Counted from the first letter of the stretch, positions 16,328 through 25,050 are shown. The stretch is 35,467 nucleotides of DNA from Paracoccaceae bacterium (GCA_024227475.1 JAAEUI010000158.1:1-35467), one strand, 5' to 3'. The notes: generated by a model not told the origin, from the sequence alone. Made by a program: numbers and translations.

Positions 16328-18373
16328 ATGTCTGACCCCCAGGATGTGTTAGCCAAAGTCTTCGGATTCTCCGCCTATCGCGATGGTCAGGAAGAGGTCG
16401 TGAACGCGATCCTGCAAGGCCGCAACACCCTTGCAATCATGCCCACTGGTGGTGGCAAATCCATGTGCTTCCAGCTGCCTGCCCTGTTTCTGGAAGGGGT
16501 CACAGTGGTCATCTCACCGCTGATTGCTCTGATGCGCGATCAGGTCCGCGCCCTTGGCGAAATTGGCATCGCTGCGGGTTCCCTGACCTCAGGCAACACC
16601 GAAGAGGAAACCGAGGAGGTATTTCAGGCACTGGAGGAAAACCGCCTGAAGCTGCTCTATATCGCGCCCGAACGGCTGGCCAACCCGGGCACCTCGATCC
16701 TTCTGCGCAAGATCAACACCCAACTGATCGCAGTGGACGAAGCCCATTGCGTCAGTCAGTGGGGCCATGATTTCCGCCCCGACTATCTGCGCATCGGGGC
16801 ACTCCGTCGCGACCTGGATGTGCCGCTGGCCGCCTTCACCGCCACCGCCGATCAGGAAACCCGCGACGAGATCATCGCCCGCTTATTCGAAGACACCGAG
16901 CCGGAGGTTTTCCTGCGCGGCTTTGACCGCCCGAACCTGCACCTCGCCTTCCAGCCCAAAAACAGCCCTCGCCAGCAATTGCTGAAATTTGTCGCAGCGC
17001 GTCAGGGCCAGTCCGGTATCATCTACTGCGCCACCCGCAACAAAACCGAAACCCTGGCCCAGGCCCTGCGCAACGAAGGCCACAAGGCGCTGTCCTACCA
17101 CGCCGGGATGGAGGGCGAAGACCGCCGCATCGCCGAGGCCCGGTTTCAGCGTGAGGATGGCTTGATCGTTTGCGCCACCGTCGCCTTTGGCATGGGCATC
17201 GACAAGCCCGACATCCGCTGGGTCGCCCACGCCGACCTGCCCAAATCCATGGAGGCCTACTATCAGGAAATCGGCCGCGCCGGACGCGACGGGGCGCCAG
17301 CTGACACGCTGACCCTTTATGGTGCTGACGACATCCGCCTGCGCCGTGCCCAGATCGACGAAGGCCTCGCCCCGCCTGAACGCAAGGCCGCCGATCACGC
17401 CCGTCTGAACGCACTGCTTGGGCTGGCAGAGGCGCGCCGCTGCCGCCGCCGGGTTCTGCTGCGCTATTTCGGCGACAAAGTGGATCATTGCGACAACTGC
17501 GATCTTTGTGCCGCCCCTCCCGAGGTGTTTGACGGCACACTGGCCGTGCGCAAGGCCCTCTCCGCCATCCTGCGCACCGGCGAGTTCTTTGGCGCGGGCC
17601 ACCTGATCGACATCCTGCGCGGCAAGGAAACCGACAAAATTCACGCCCGCAATCATGATCAACTGCCGACTTTCGGCGTGGGCAAGGAATACGATCAACG
17701 CCAGTGGCAGGCGATTTTCCGGCAGATGATGGGCTACGATCTGATCCGCCCGGATATGGAGCGCCACGGTGCATTCCGCATGACCGAAGCCGCCCGTCCG
17801 ATCCTGCGGGATGAGGCGACAATCGAACTGCGCAAAGACACGATCATCAAGGCCGACAACCGCCGCACCAAGGTCCGGGCGCTGGTATCGGAGGAGGATG
17901 AGCCCCTGCTCTCCGCCCTCAAGGCCAAACGCCGGGCATTGGCAGACGCCATTCAGGCCCCTGCCTATGTTGTCTTCCCGGACAGCACGCTGATTGCCAT
18001 GGCCACGCAGAAACCCGTTACGCTTGACGATTTCGCCCAACTCCCCGGTGTCGGCGCCGTGAAGCTCAAACGCTATGGCACCGCGTTCCTCGAAATCATC
18101 AACGGCGCAGCCGAAGAAATGCACCCCTCACGGCGCAAGCTCGCTGGAAAACCCGCCGGTGACCTGTTTGACCGGTTGCTCGAAGCTCAGCAGGGGCTGG
18201 CCCGGGGCGAAACCGGAACCGACAAATACCTGACCTGCACTAACAGCACCCTGTCCAAAATCGCCAAAGCCCGTCCGCGTGACATAGAAACACTGGCGCA
18301 GGTTCAGGGCGTCGGTCCGCAAAAGGCCGCGCGTTTCGGCCCCGCCTTTTTGGAGGTCCTCCATGCGGAATAG
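16328..18373 (+). CDS. recQ: ATP-dependent DNA helicase RecQ with tandem HRDC domains
   Basis: This 681-residue superfamily II helicase has Walker A MPTGGGKS (K44), DEAH (from D137), and motif VI QEIGRAGRDG. The RecQ zinc-binding region follows (RCRRRVLLRYFGD...HCDNCDLC), then a winged-helix RQC region. Two C-terminal helix-hairpin modules follow: an HRDC domain (FAQLPGVGAVKLKRYG) and a second copy-like one (LAQVQGVGPQKAARFG). Many bacterial RecQ proteins have one HRDC; two or three occur in some lineages. It unwinds DNA in recombinational repair. I chose the ATG at 16328 because family homology begins there; an in-frame GTG at 16301 would add nine residues. Confidence 0.92.
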   Translation: MSDPQDVLAKVFGFSAYRDGQEEVVNAILQGRNTLAIMPTGGGKSMCFQLPALFLEGVTVVISPLIALMRDQVRALGEIGIAAGSLTSGNTEEETEEVFQALEENRLKLLYIAPERLANPGTSILLRKINTQLIAVDEAHCVSQWGHDFRPDYLRIGALRRDLDVPLAAFTATADQETRDEIIARLFEDTEPEVFLRGFDRPNLHLAFQPKNSPRQQLLKFVAARQGQSGIIYCATRNKTETLAQALRNEGHKALSYHAGMEGEDRRIAEARFQREDGLIVCATVAFGMGIDKPDIRWVAHADLPKSMEAYYQEIGRAGRDGAPADTLTLYGADDIRLRRAQIDEGLAPPERKAADHARLNALLGLAEARRCRRRVLLRYFGDKVDHCDNCDLCAAPPEVFDGTLAVRKALSAILRTGEFFGAGHLIDILRGKETDKIHARNHDQLPTFGVGKEYDQRQWQAIFRQMMGYDLIRPDMERHGAFRMTEAARPILRDEATIELRKDTIIKADNRRTKVRALVSEEDEPLLSALKAKRRALADAIQAPAYVVFPDSTLIAMATQKPVTLDDFAQLPGVGAVKLKRYGTAFLEIINGAAEEMHPSRRKLAGKPAGDLFDRLLEAQQGLARGETGTDKYLTCTNSTLSKIAKARPRDIETLAQVQGVGPQKAARFGPAFLEVLHAE

Positions 18374-18422
18374 AGCGTTTCAGGTTTGGGCGAAACCAGG
18401 CCAATCCTGAAACGTCGCTGTC
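18374..18422 (+). terminator. Inverted repeat after recQ, possible terminator or repeat
   Basis: CGTTTCAGGTTTGG and CCAATCCTGAAACG pair at 13 of 14 positions around an 11-base loop, just after the recQ stop. There is no T-run, so it is either a weak terminator or RNA-stabilising stem, or a dispersed palindromic repeat (the left flank is TAGAGCG, like the left end of the 11557 element). Confidence 0.45.
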
Positions 18423-18489
18423 AGAATCACCTGACGCCGCGCAGCCCGACAGCCTTGTTTTTTGAAGATAAACCACCGAAGGTCGCGCC

Positions 18490-20286
18490 ATGCGCTTGTC
18501 TCTCCTCACGGATTCAACCCGGTCTCAGTGGCTGCTTCTGCTCTCACCGATCCTGACCCTGCTCGCCCTGCTCGGGCTTTGTTATGTCCTGGGATTGTTC
18601 GGTTCAGACGATAACGCCCAGCGGGCAATCCGCTCAGTCAACAAGAACGACTTCATCCATGCTAACGGACGCCTGCTGGAACTGAATGGGCAGCCCGTGC
18701 TCCTGAAGGCGGTGAGCTTCTCAAACTACTACAGCGCCAGGATCGGCAACGGCGGCTTTTCGCTACTGGGCTCCAAGCACCATGCAGAGGCCGATTTCAA
18801 GCAGGTCCGCATGCTGGGGTTCAACACCATACGCTTTGCCTTCAACGGCAACTGGCACCAGGCAGACCCGGTTGCTTTTTGGGAATGGCTCGACCAGAAC
18901 GTTTTTTGGGCGGAAAAACACGATCTGAAACTGGTCCTTGATCTGCATGTTCCCATTGGTGGCTTCTGGCTTGCTCCCAACGACCCGAACATCGATTACA
19001 GCTTGTGGAATGACCCGACTACCCTTCAGCAAAACACCGACCTGTGGCGGTTGATTGCCAAACGCTACCACGACAGACCTGCCATCGCCGCTTATGAATT
19101 GCTGAATGAACCAGTGACCGACGACGCAACAGGCAACCAGTGGCGCGTGTTGGCCGCAGATCTTGTCAAGGCTGTGCGTGAAGTGGACAAGAACCATCTG
19201 CTGGTCATCAGCTCGCTCTACGGTACCAACAGGAAATACACCTCCAGGAAGGCCGACTACCAGTTTCTGGTGGACGACAACAACGTGGTCTATGACTTCC
19301 ATTTTTACCTGCCGATCGAATACACCCATCAAAACGCTCCCTGGGTCGACCGACCGCTTGGCGACGGGGGCATCTATCCAGACTTCCGGACGCCGATCCC
19401 AACCGGGCATCAGGTGTGGGCCCTGAGCAGCAAGGCAAGCGACCCCCGCCTGGACACCGGCGACACTGACTGGGCTGACTTTCAAAGTGATTGGACCCAT
19501 ATCAACAATCCGGACATTGTCGCCGGTCTGCCGGTCATCAAGATGCACGGCGCAGTCAGCGGGGTCGGCGAATTCGATAACGTCCGGGTTTACGAATACG
19601 ATCCGGCAACCAATCGTGTCACACAACTGATCGATGAACCGCTGGCGAGCGTAGGCATCTGGCAATGGTGGCCCTGGGACTCCTCGGAAGCAGAAACCCA
19701 CAAACCCGAATTCCTGCGCAATGAAACCAGCGGCTTCAACGATCGCTACAGCTTGGTAATCAACCGCAAGTCCCCGCGTAACAGCACCTCTGGCTGGAGC
19801 AGCGATGACCACTGGTTCAAGGCCACACCGGGAAGGCTCTACAAGGTTACCGGCAGCATGCGCGGCTCCGGCATTACCTATGCTGCATTGGACAACGAAG
19901 CCTTCATCGGCTTTGAACTGGATTTTTACAAAAACCCCGAAGACTCCAGCAAACAAGCCTTTCATTTCCGCGACCGCAGCTATCTGGAGGATGAATTCCT
20001 GAAGTTCTACGAATTTGGTGCCCGGAACGATGTGCCCATGTCGGTTCTTGAATTCGGCACCATGGCCGCCACTGTGACAGAAAAAAAGGGCGGCGACCGG
20101 TGGGTCAGCGATATGCTCGACATCCTGCACCAGCACGACACCAGCTTTGCCTTCTGGAATTACCACGGCGGGTCCATGGGGCTTTACCTGAGTGACGACG
20201 ACTCGCCGCCGGACCAGCCGAACCGCAGGCTGCTGGAGGTGCTGCGGGAGAAGCTGAAGGACCGGAAAGAGGCCGCGGAAGGATAG
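18490..20286 (+). CDS. Membrane-anchored GH5-like glycoside hydrolase with inserted domain
   Basis: This 598-residue protein has an N-terminal membrane anchor (about 14-37) followed by a GH5-type (cellulase/mannanase superfamily) barrel. LLNEP holds the presumed acid/base E207, YDFHFYLP carries the usual His/aromatic pair, and VLEFGT holds the presumed nucleophile E521. Acid/base and nucleophile are about 314 residues apart, far more than usual for GH5, so a domain of roughly 150-200 residues sits in the barrel. Its part around WSSDDHWFKATPGRLYKVTGSMRG looks like a beta-sandwich carbohydrate-binding module. It would act on a beta-glycan outside the inner membrane. No neighbouring polysaccharide-use genes are present, so the target may be a self-made glycan. 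The ATG at 18490 is the only good start. Confidence 0.78.
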   Translation: MRLSLLTDSTRSQWLLLLSPILTLLALLGLCYVLGLFGSDDNAQRAIRSVNKNDFIHANGRLLELNGQPVLLKAVSFSNYYSARIGNGGFSLLGSKHHAEADFKQVRMLGFNTIRFAFNGNWHQADPVAFWEWLDQNVFWAEKHDLKLVLDLHVPIGGFWLAPNDPNIDYSLWNDPTTLQQNTDLWRLIAKRYHDRPAIAAYELLNEPVTDDATGNQWRVLAADLVKAVREVDKNHLLVISSLYGTNRKYTSRKADYQFLVDDNNVVYDFHFYLPIEYTHQNAPWVDRPLGDGGIYPDFRTPIPTGHQVWALSSKASDPRLDTGDTDWADFQSDWTHINNPDIVAGLPVIKMHGAVSGVGEFDNVRVYEYDPATNRVTQLIDEPLASVGIWQWWPWDSSEAETHKPEFLRNETSGFNDRYSLVINRKSPRNSTSGWSSDDHWFKATPGRLYKVTGSMRGSGITYAALDNEAFIGFELDFYKNPEDSSKQAFHFRDRSYLEDEFLKFYEFGARNDVPMSVLEFGTMAATVTEKKGGDRWVSDMLDILHQHDTSFAFWNYHGGSMGLYLSDDDSPPDQPNRRLLEVLREKLKDRKEAAEG

Positions 20287-20389
20287 CATTGCTATCTGAA
20301 TCGTCGGATCGAGCCCGAGCGGGCCAGCGATTTCATGCAACCTGCAAAACTTCCGCGCGGATGAAACGCTTCGGCAAGTCGAACTAACT

Positions 20390-20405
20390 CTTCTCTTCCG
20401 AGAAG
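20390..20405 (+). promoter_or_regulatory. Short hairpin over the ribosome binding region of the FNT gene
   Basis: CTTCTC-TTCC-GAGAAG forms a perfect six-pair stem, and its right arm with the next G (GAGAAGG) is the best Shine-Dalgarno-like sequence before the ATG at 20420. It could mask the site, but a stem this short is weak evidence. Confidence 0.3.
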
Positions 20406-20419
20406 GTTCCGGTATCTTC

Positions 20420-21211
20420 ATGTCAATGACAAAGTCTGCAGATCACGATGCATACGGGCCCAAAGAGGTCGCTGCGCTGATAGAAACCGCAGGAGTCGCC
20501 AAGACGGCTTTGCCGACGGCTCAGATGTTGGTTCTTGCCATGCTTGCAGGAGCCTTTATCGGATTCGGATCAGCTTCTTACACAATGGTGATGACTGGCC
20601 TTGACCCAGCATTTGGGCCTTCCAGAATGCTCGGCGGAGTCATTTTTTCGCTTGGGCTTATTCTTGTCGTCGTCGGCGGCGCTGAATTGTTCACCGGCAA
20701 TGCACTCATGGTCATGGCGGCCGTTGACCGCAAGATCACGCTGCGCCAACTCCTGGGCAACTGGACAGTCGTCTATGCGGGAAATTTGATCGGCGCCGCC
20801 GGGCTTGCCGTTGCTTTTGGGTTTTCCGGCCTTCTTGACGGTCTGATGGGCGCTACCGCGTTAAAAATCGCAGAGGCGAAGGTCACACTTTCACCGGTCG
20901 AAGCATTTGTGCGCGGTGCACTTTGCAACGCACTCGTCTGCCTTGCGGTCTGGCTCACCTTTGCTGCCCGGTCGGCGGCAGGTAAAATCCTGGCAATCAT
21001 CTGGCCGGTTACCGGATTTGTTCTACTTGGACTCGAGCATTCAGTTGCTAATATGTACTTCTTCCCGCAGGCTTGGGCGGCAGGTTCTTCTGCCCCCGTT
21101 AGCGCCGCATTGGCAAATCTCTTTTGGGTAACTCTTGGCAATATTTTCGGTGGCGCGGGAGGCGTTGCACTGGCCTATCGTTTTGCCTACCTCGGTCCGA
21201 CAAAAAGCTAA
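20420..21211 (+). CDS. Formate/nitrite transporter family channel (FocA/NirC)
   Basis: This 263-residue protein has six membrane segments and the FNT family signatures: AGAFIGFGS in the first segment, GGAELFTGNAL, NWTVVYAGNLIGA, and LGLEHSVANMYF, which contains the pore histidine typical of FNT channels. It moves small monovalent acids such as formate, nitrite or hydrosulfide across the inner membrane. No nitrite reductase or formate genes are nearby, so the substrate is open; formate is attractive because of one-carbon metabolism elsewhere in the window (speculation). A second ATG at 20426 is two codons downstream. Confidence 0.88.
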   Translation: MSMTKSADHDAYGPKEVAALIETAGVAKTALPTAQMLVLAMLAGAFIGFGSASYTMVMTGLDPAFGPSRMLGGVIFSLGLILVVVGGAELFTGNALMVMAAVDRKITLRQLLGNWTVVYAGNLIGAAGLAVAFGFSGLLDGLMGATALKIAEAKVTLSPVEAFVRGALCNALVCLAVWLTFAARSAAGKILAIIWPVTGFVLLGLEHSVANMYFFPQAWAAGSSAPVSAALANLFWVTLGNIFGGAGGVALAYRFAYLGPTKS

Positions 21212-21513
21212 CCCAGTGCCTTGATGCCTGAGCAACGGGTAGCAATTACTCCCAAGGGCGCGGGTTTTTAAGCCCGGCCCATGGTTCAGACTGTGCCGTG
21301 CGGCGCCGTTATTGCCGGTTTTCGTTAACCTTTCACCCTTGCCACACAAACTGCCATACGCTTGCCATACAGCGGCTTTTGGCGTTGATCTTTGCCGCTC
21401 CACACCCCAACGCACGGCAGCCGGCCTTAACTGCCTTTTTACCGTCCGGTTTTTCCCTGCGGTTTCAGTGTTTTGTGGAACTGATGCATATTAACCGACT
21501 GTTAATAAATAAT
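21212..21513. other. Intergenic region between FNT gene and imuB
   Basis: A 302-base gap between convergent genes. A weak hairpin, CGGGTTTTTAAGCCCG near 21262, could end the FNT transcript. The rest shows no convincing gene, RNA or promoter; plus-strand open frames here run into the antisense of imuB and have proline/arginine-rich shadow composition. Confidence 0.5.
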
Positions 21514-21537
21514 AAATGTTCCGCATGCGGAACATTT
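21514..21537 (-). terminator. 24-base perfect palindrome at the 3' end of imuB
   Basis: AAATGTTCCGCATGCGGAACATTT is its own reverse complement and abuts the imuB stop codon at 21538. Read on the minus strand it is followed by TATTATTTATTAAC, so it resembles an intrinsic terminator with a strong stem and an interrupted U-tract. Its perfect symmetry would also suit a dimeric DNA-binding protein. Confidence 0.55.
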
Positions 21538-23193
21538 TCAGCCAAAATTACCCTGACAAAACCAGCCGTCACCTGTTTCCCGCCCTTTGGTCTCAAACAA
21601 CCACAACCGCTCCCCGGCGTCGGTCTCCACCCGCCAGTAATCCCGCGTGCCGCTGCGCCAGTTCGGATCGTCCAGCCACCATTCCGGCGCAATCCGTTCC
21701 GGGCCGGTGGCGCGGGTGGTTTTGAACTGCCGCCGCCGCCAGGTAAATACAGCAGGCGGTGCCCCCGCCCCATCTGCCCGCACCGGTTCCGGCGGAAACA
21801 GGTAAACCGGGCGCGGGACCGGCGGTTTGGGCCAGTCGGTGGCATTCTCCACATAGGCCGCCGCCATCCGGGTTGCGGTTTTTTCCGGGATATGGCTGTC
21901 CGCCGGGTGCAGGCGGATCAGCGATTCCAGCCCACAACGCGTCCCGATCCGCCCCAGCAGATCGGCCATCGCCGTATCCTCATCGCGCAACTTCTTCGCT
22001 GACGCAACCGCATCGGCATGCCCCTTGTGCTGGGTCGGGGCCAGCGGCTCGGTGACAAAAGCCTCCAGCCGCATGGTATCAATGCCAAACCCGGCCTCAG
22101 CCTCGGGCATTCGCAAGGTCATCAGCGGGCGGATCCGCTCCGGATCATGGCTCGGGCGGGCCAGCCCGATTTCCAGCACCTGCATGCTGTGATCGGTGCG
22201 GAACAATGTCAGGCGCAATTTCCGCACCCCGCGCCCGGCCTTGCGCAGCTTGTCACACAAGGGCACCAGCAGCCGGTCAAACCCGGCCAGCAGATCATCC
22301 TGCAGGCCGATCGGTTCGGGCAGCGACAGGCGGGTGGCAAAATGATGCTGGGCCCGGACCGGCGACACCGGCTCGGGCTCGGCCCCCAGCGCCTGATCCA
22401 GCCGCTGCACCACATGCTGGCCAAAACGCCGTGCCACCGCGGCGCGGGGCAGCCCGGCGAGATCCGCCACAATCCGCAACCCCAGCCGGTTGAGGTTGGC
22501 ACAGACATCCGGCGGAAGGCGCAGGGCCGCCACCGGCAAACGACCGATGGCCGCACGGGTCTGCCCGGGCTGGGCGATGTCGCAGGTCGGCCCGGCAACC
22601 GCCGGCCTGTTCGGAGCAGGCCCCCCCCGTTCCCAATTACGCCGCTTGAAGGCACGGGACCGCGTGGCATGGGCCTCCTGTTCAATCGCGTCACCCGAAC
22701 GGTGCGCACTCGCCCCCTGTCCGGCAAACCGCGCCAGCGCCCAGGCCGCCCCGACCGTATCAGCAATGCCCAGCCGCACACTCAGCCGCAGCCCTTCAAG
22801 GTCCTCGCGTACCGCCGTCGCCAACGCCTCCTCACCCCCAAACAGATGCGGACAGCCGGTAATATCCAGCACCAGCGACGCCGGTGGCTCCTCAGACACC
22901 CAGGGCGAATATTTCCCCGCCCAGCGCCGCAGGTTGGTAAGAAACGCCGCCTCCTGCACCGGGTTCGCCGGGACCGTCAGCAGATCGGGGCAGAACGCTC
23001 GCGCATCCGAAAGTGACTGCCCAACCGATAACCCCTCGGCACTCGCCTCCGACGACAGGCTGGCCAGCGTCAGGGCATTGTGATCCTCCGCCACAATGGC
23101 AAACGGCTGGGCAATTTTTCCCCGCGCCACCCGAAGCACACGTTCGGCAGCAAGATGAGGAAACCAGAGCGACAGAATACGGCGGCGAGGCAT
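21538..23193 (-). CDS. imuB: ImuB-like Y-family DNA polymerase homologue
   Basis: This 551-residue protein begins MPRRRILSLWFPHLAAERVLR and has the Y-family (UmuC/DinB-type) fold of ImuB, with LVLDITGCPHLFGGEEAL in the palm region, a helix-hairpin region around RLGLRIVADLAGLPRAAVARRFG, and a long C-terminal extension. ImuB proteins usually lack polymerase carboxylates and act as scaffolds for ImuA and DnaE2 in SOS mutagenesis. Here neither imuA nor dnaE2 adjoins it, although the normal operon is imuA-imuB-dnaE2. A LexA-type box lies 17-31 bases upstream of the start, so SOS control is likely. A possible linker is the low-complexity stretch at about residues 175-205. Confidence 0.85.
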   Translation of the reverse strand: MPRRRILSLWFPHLAAERVLRVARGKIAQPFAIVAEDHNALTLASLSSEASAEGLSVGQSLSDARAFCPDLLTVPANPVQEAAFLTNLRRWAGKYSPWVSEEPPASLVLDITGCPHLFGGEEALATAVREDLEGLRLSVRLGIADTVGAAWALARFAGQGASAHRSGDAIEQEAHATRSRAFKRRNWERGGPAPNRPAVAGPTCDIAQPGQTRAAIGRLPVAALRLPPDVCANLNRLGLRIVADLAGLPRAAVARRFGQHVVQRLDQALGAEPEPVSPVRAQHHFATRLSLPEPIGLQDDLLAGFDRLLVPLCDKLRKAGRGVRKLRLTLFRTDHSMQVLEIGLARPSHDPERIRPLMTLRMPEAEAGFGIDTMRLEAFVTEPLAPTQHKGHADAVASAKKLRDEDTAMADLLGRIGTRCGLESLIRLHPADSHIPEKTATRMAAAYVENATDWPKPPVPRPVYLFPPEPVRADGAGAPPAVFTWRRRQFKTTRATGPERIAPEWWLDDPNWRSGTRDYWRVETDAGERLWLFETKGRETGDGWFCQGNFG

Positions 23194-23209
23194 AGGGGTG
23201 GGTACGTTT

Positions 23210-23235
23210 GTTCAGGGTTTGTTCCAAATTAGAAC
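23210..23235. promoter_or_regulatory. LexA-type SOS box upstream of imuB
   Basis: GTTC-AGGGTTT-GTTC at 23210-23224 is a perfect GTTC-N7-GTTC direct repeat, the LexA operator of alphaproteobacteria. With the next seven bases and GAAC at 23232-23235 it becomes GTTC-N7-GTTC-N7-GAAC, an unusual triple array. It sits just ahead of imuB (start 23193). Confidence 0.7.
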
Positions 23236-23394
23236 AGATGCTGATGGGAGTCGAGTCTGCTCGGACACGGGCAAGTTGGCATAAGCTGCGTACCAATTTC
23301 CAGCCTCATCGGAACGTCATAGTGGACTGCCTCAGCAACGCAGAGATACTACCCGCAGATTTAGTACAACCATTCAGCAATTGCACAGCCCCAC

Positions 23395-23805
23395 ATGAGC
23401 CGAAACCTCCTCACTGTCATTCTTGCTGCTGCCGTTGCCGTTGCGGTATATGCTGCACTGAGTGTTTCAAAGTTCGAAGGATACCCCTCCCTGATTGCAA
23501 CCGGCCTTGGAGTCTTTGGCGGATTCGTTCTGTTTCTGAGCGGATTAATCGACAGCAGCACAGCACAGAAAGGCATATTACCGGCCGTCGCCTCGGTGTT
23601 GCCGCGTTTCCTGGGCTGGGCCTGCGCCAACCGCTCCCGCGCAACCGGAGTTGCACTTCTGGCGGGCGGTCTTGCAGTTGCGGCATTCTGGGCAGGACCA
23701 CATGGGGTAACAGTAATTTCCATTGCTTGTGACGAGGCGGATCAGGTGATCATCGACGGAACCTTCGGAAAAGAGTGTCCTGCCGCACTAAATGCCGGCC
23801 TGTGA
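23395..23805 (+). CDS. Small membrane protein of unknown function
   Basis: This 136-residue protein has about three hydrophobic segments (about 5-24, 31-52 and 84-100) and a short polar tail containing CDEADQVIIDGTFGKEC. The spacing looks a little like small TctB-type membrane proteins, but the match is not good enough to name it. It starts at an ATG without a clear Shine-Dalgarno and is followed 33 bases later, in the same reading frame past two stop codons, by the endonuclease/phosphatase-fold gene, so the two probably form an operon. The two cysteines in the tail could form a disulfide outside the membrane (speculation). Confidence 0.55.
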   Translation: MSRNLLTVILAAAVAVAVYAALSVSKFEGYPSLIATGLGVFGGFVLFLSGLIDSSTAQKGILPAVASVLPRFLGWACANRSRATGVALLAGGLAVAAFWAGPHGVTVISIACDEADQVIIDGTFGKECPAALNAGL

Positions 23806-23838
23806 CGCGCGCCAAGGCGGCGGTTCAGCGACTAGCCG

Positions 23839-25050
23839 ATGGCTCTTGAGTGTTCGGTTGAGCGCAATGGGCGCCGCGAAAGCTGGACGGGCGAACTCGC
23901 AGACAACCGCTGCGGAAACCGTCCGCTCGAAGTGCAGTATATCCGAAATGGAATTGCGTCGCCGCCCAACATCAATGCAACAAAAGAAACTTCGGTCGAA
24001 GGTGCCCGCATTTTTGAGGGGCATGCCGCCTTGCGGGCGCATCTTTCCGAAATTCCGGCAAGGGACAAAACAGACAACCTGTTGTTCGCAACTTGGAATT
24101 TGCGGGACTTCGGAAACAGCAGATATCGTCGTATTGAGGGGCAGCCGCGACTGAATGAAGCCCTAATTTATATCTCAGAAACCCTGACCCATTTCGATCT
24201 GATTGCTGTGCAGGAAATCTATGATGAGACGAAACTATTAGGGCTGACCCGGCTGATGGGCCCGGACTATGCCTACAGCCTCGGCGCTCCCAGCCCTGGC
24301 CGCTGCGGCGGCGGGGGGGAGGGGTTGGGCGAACGACTCGGGTTTATTTATGACCAGCGCAAGCTGCGTATTCTGAGTGACAGTTCAACCGTTGTGGTGG
24401 ATGCAGACCAGAATAAGAAAATGCTTCGTGAATACCCGAATTGGGAGGATGCAATCGCGGACTTCCAGGAACAGCCTTGCCGCCCGCCTTTCTTTGCTCG
24501 GTTCGAGATGGAAGGCCAGACATTCTCGGCCTTCACCCTGCACGCCTATTTTGGAAATTCCCATGGCGACAAACTGAAACGCAGATTGGCCGATGTTTAC
24601 CGAACCATGAATTATTTTGCGAACTACGCAGAAAATCGTCTGGAAAACGAAACACTTCTGTTTGGTGGCGACATCAACGGAATCAAAACGGATGGGCCCG
24701 CTCAAAAAGTTGCAGAAGCTTTGGGTTTTGATTTTCTAGGTCAAGAGTATCAGGTTCCCACAAACGCCAGGGGCACGCATGCCTATGATCGGATCGGTGG
24801 GCTTTTCCCCGCAAACAGCAGGTTGGCCCTCTCAAACCACGGAACTGTTGATGTGTTTTCAATTGTCATGCGTGACTCACAGCGGCTTGATTACCGTCCC
24901 TACTACGCCGACCTGTTGCGGCAAAAGGCCGAGGCTGGCAATCCGATTTCCAATGAAGTCAGGTTCTTTGATTATTGGCGCACCTACCAGATTTCTGACC
25001 ACCGCCCAAAATGGGTCGAATTCGTGATCTTACCTAAGCCGGAAGATTAG
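23839..25050 (+). CDS. Endonuclease/exonuclease/phosphatase family protein
   Basis: The 403-residue protein contains EEP-superfamily landmarks: LLFATWNLRDFG (metal-binding Asn), FDLIAVQEIYDE (catalytic Glu), LHAYFGN, LLFGGDINGI (catalytic Asp/Asn pair) and YQISDHRPKWVEF (C-terminal Asp-His). These are the active-site motifs of DNase I/APE1/phosphatase-fold enzymes. The first roughly 75 residues before the domain are unlike known modules. A TAG two codons upstream makes the ATG at 23839 the earliest start. No signal peptide is visible. The substrate (DNA, phospholipid or nucleotide) cannot be told. Codon use resembles the neighbours. Confidence 0.75.
   Translation: MALECSVERNGRRESWTGELADNRCGNRPLEVQYIRNGIASPPNINATKETSVEGARIFEGHAALRAHLSEIPARDKTDNLLFATWNLRDFGNSRYRRIEGQPRLNEALIYISETLTHFDLIAVQEIYDETKLLGLTRLMGPDYAYSLGAPSPGRCGGGGEGLGERLGFIYDQRKLRILSDSSTVVVDADQNKKMLREYPNWEDAIADFQEQPCRPPFFARFEMEGQTFSAFTLHAYFGNSHGDKLKRRLADVYRTMNYFANYAENRLENETLLFGGDINGIKTDGPAQKVAEALGFDFLGQEYQVPTNARGTHAYDRIGGLFPANSRLALSNHGTVDVFSIVMRDSQRLDYRPYYADLLRQKAEAGNPISNEVRFFDYWRTYQISDHRPKWVEFVILPKPED

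Noticed and set aside
16883-18124. 413-codon minus-strand open frame
   Set aside because: Antisense shadow of recQ; composition is that of a reversed GC-rich gene, and the plus strand carries all helicase motifs.
18763-20421. 552-codon minus-strand open frame
   Set aside because: Antisense of the GH5-like gene, whose plus-strand product has conserved catalytic motifs and a good N-terminal anchor.
21298-22002. 234-codon plus-strand open frame reaching into the imuB region
   Set aside because: Starts in an intergenic stretch without a ribosome site and then runs antisense to imuB; Arg/Pro-rich shadow.
22018-23016. 332-codon plus-strand open frame
   Set aside because: Antisense of imuB, rich in Arg, Pro, Gln and Gly; no family motif.
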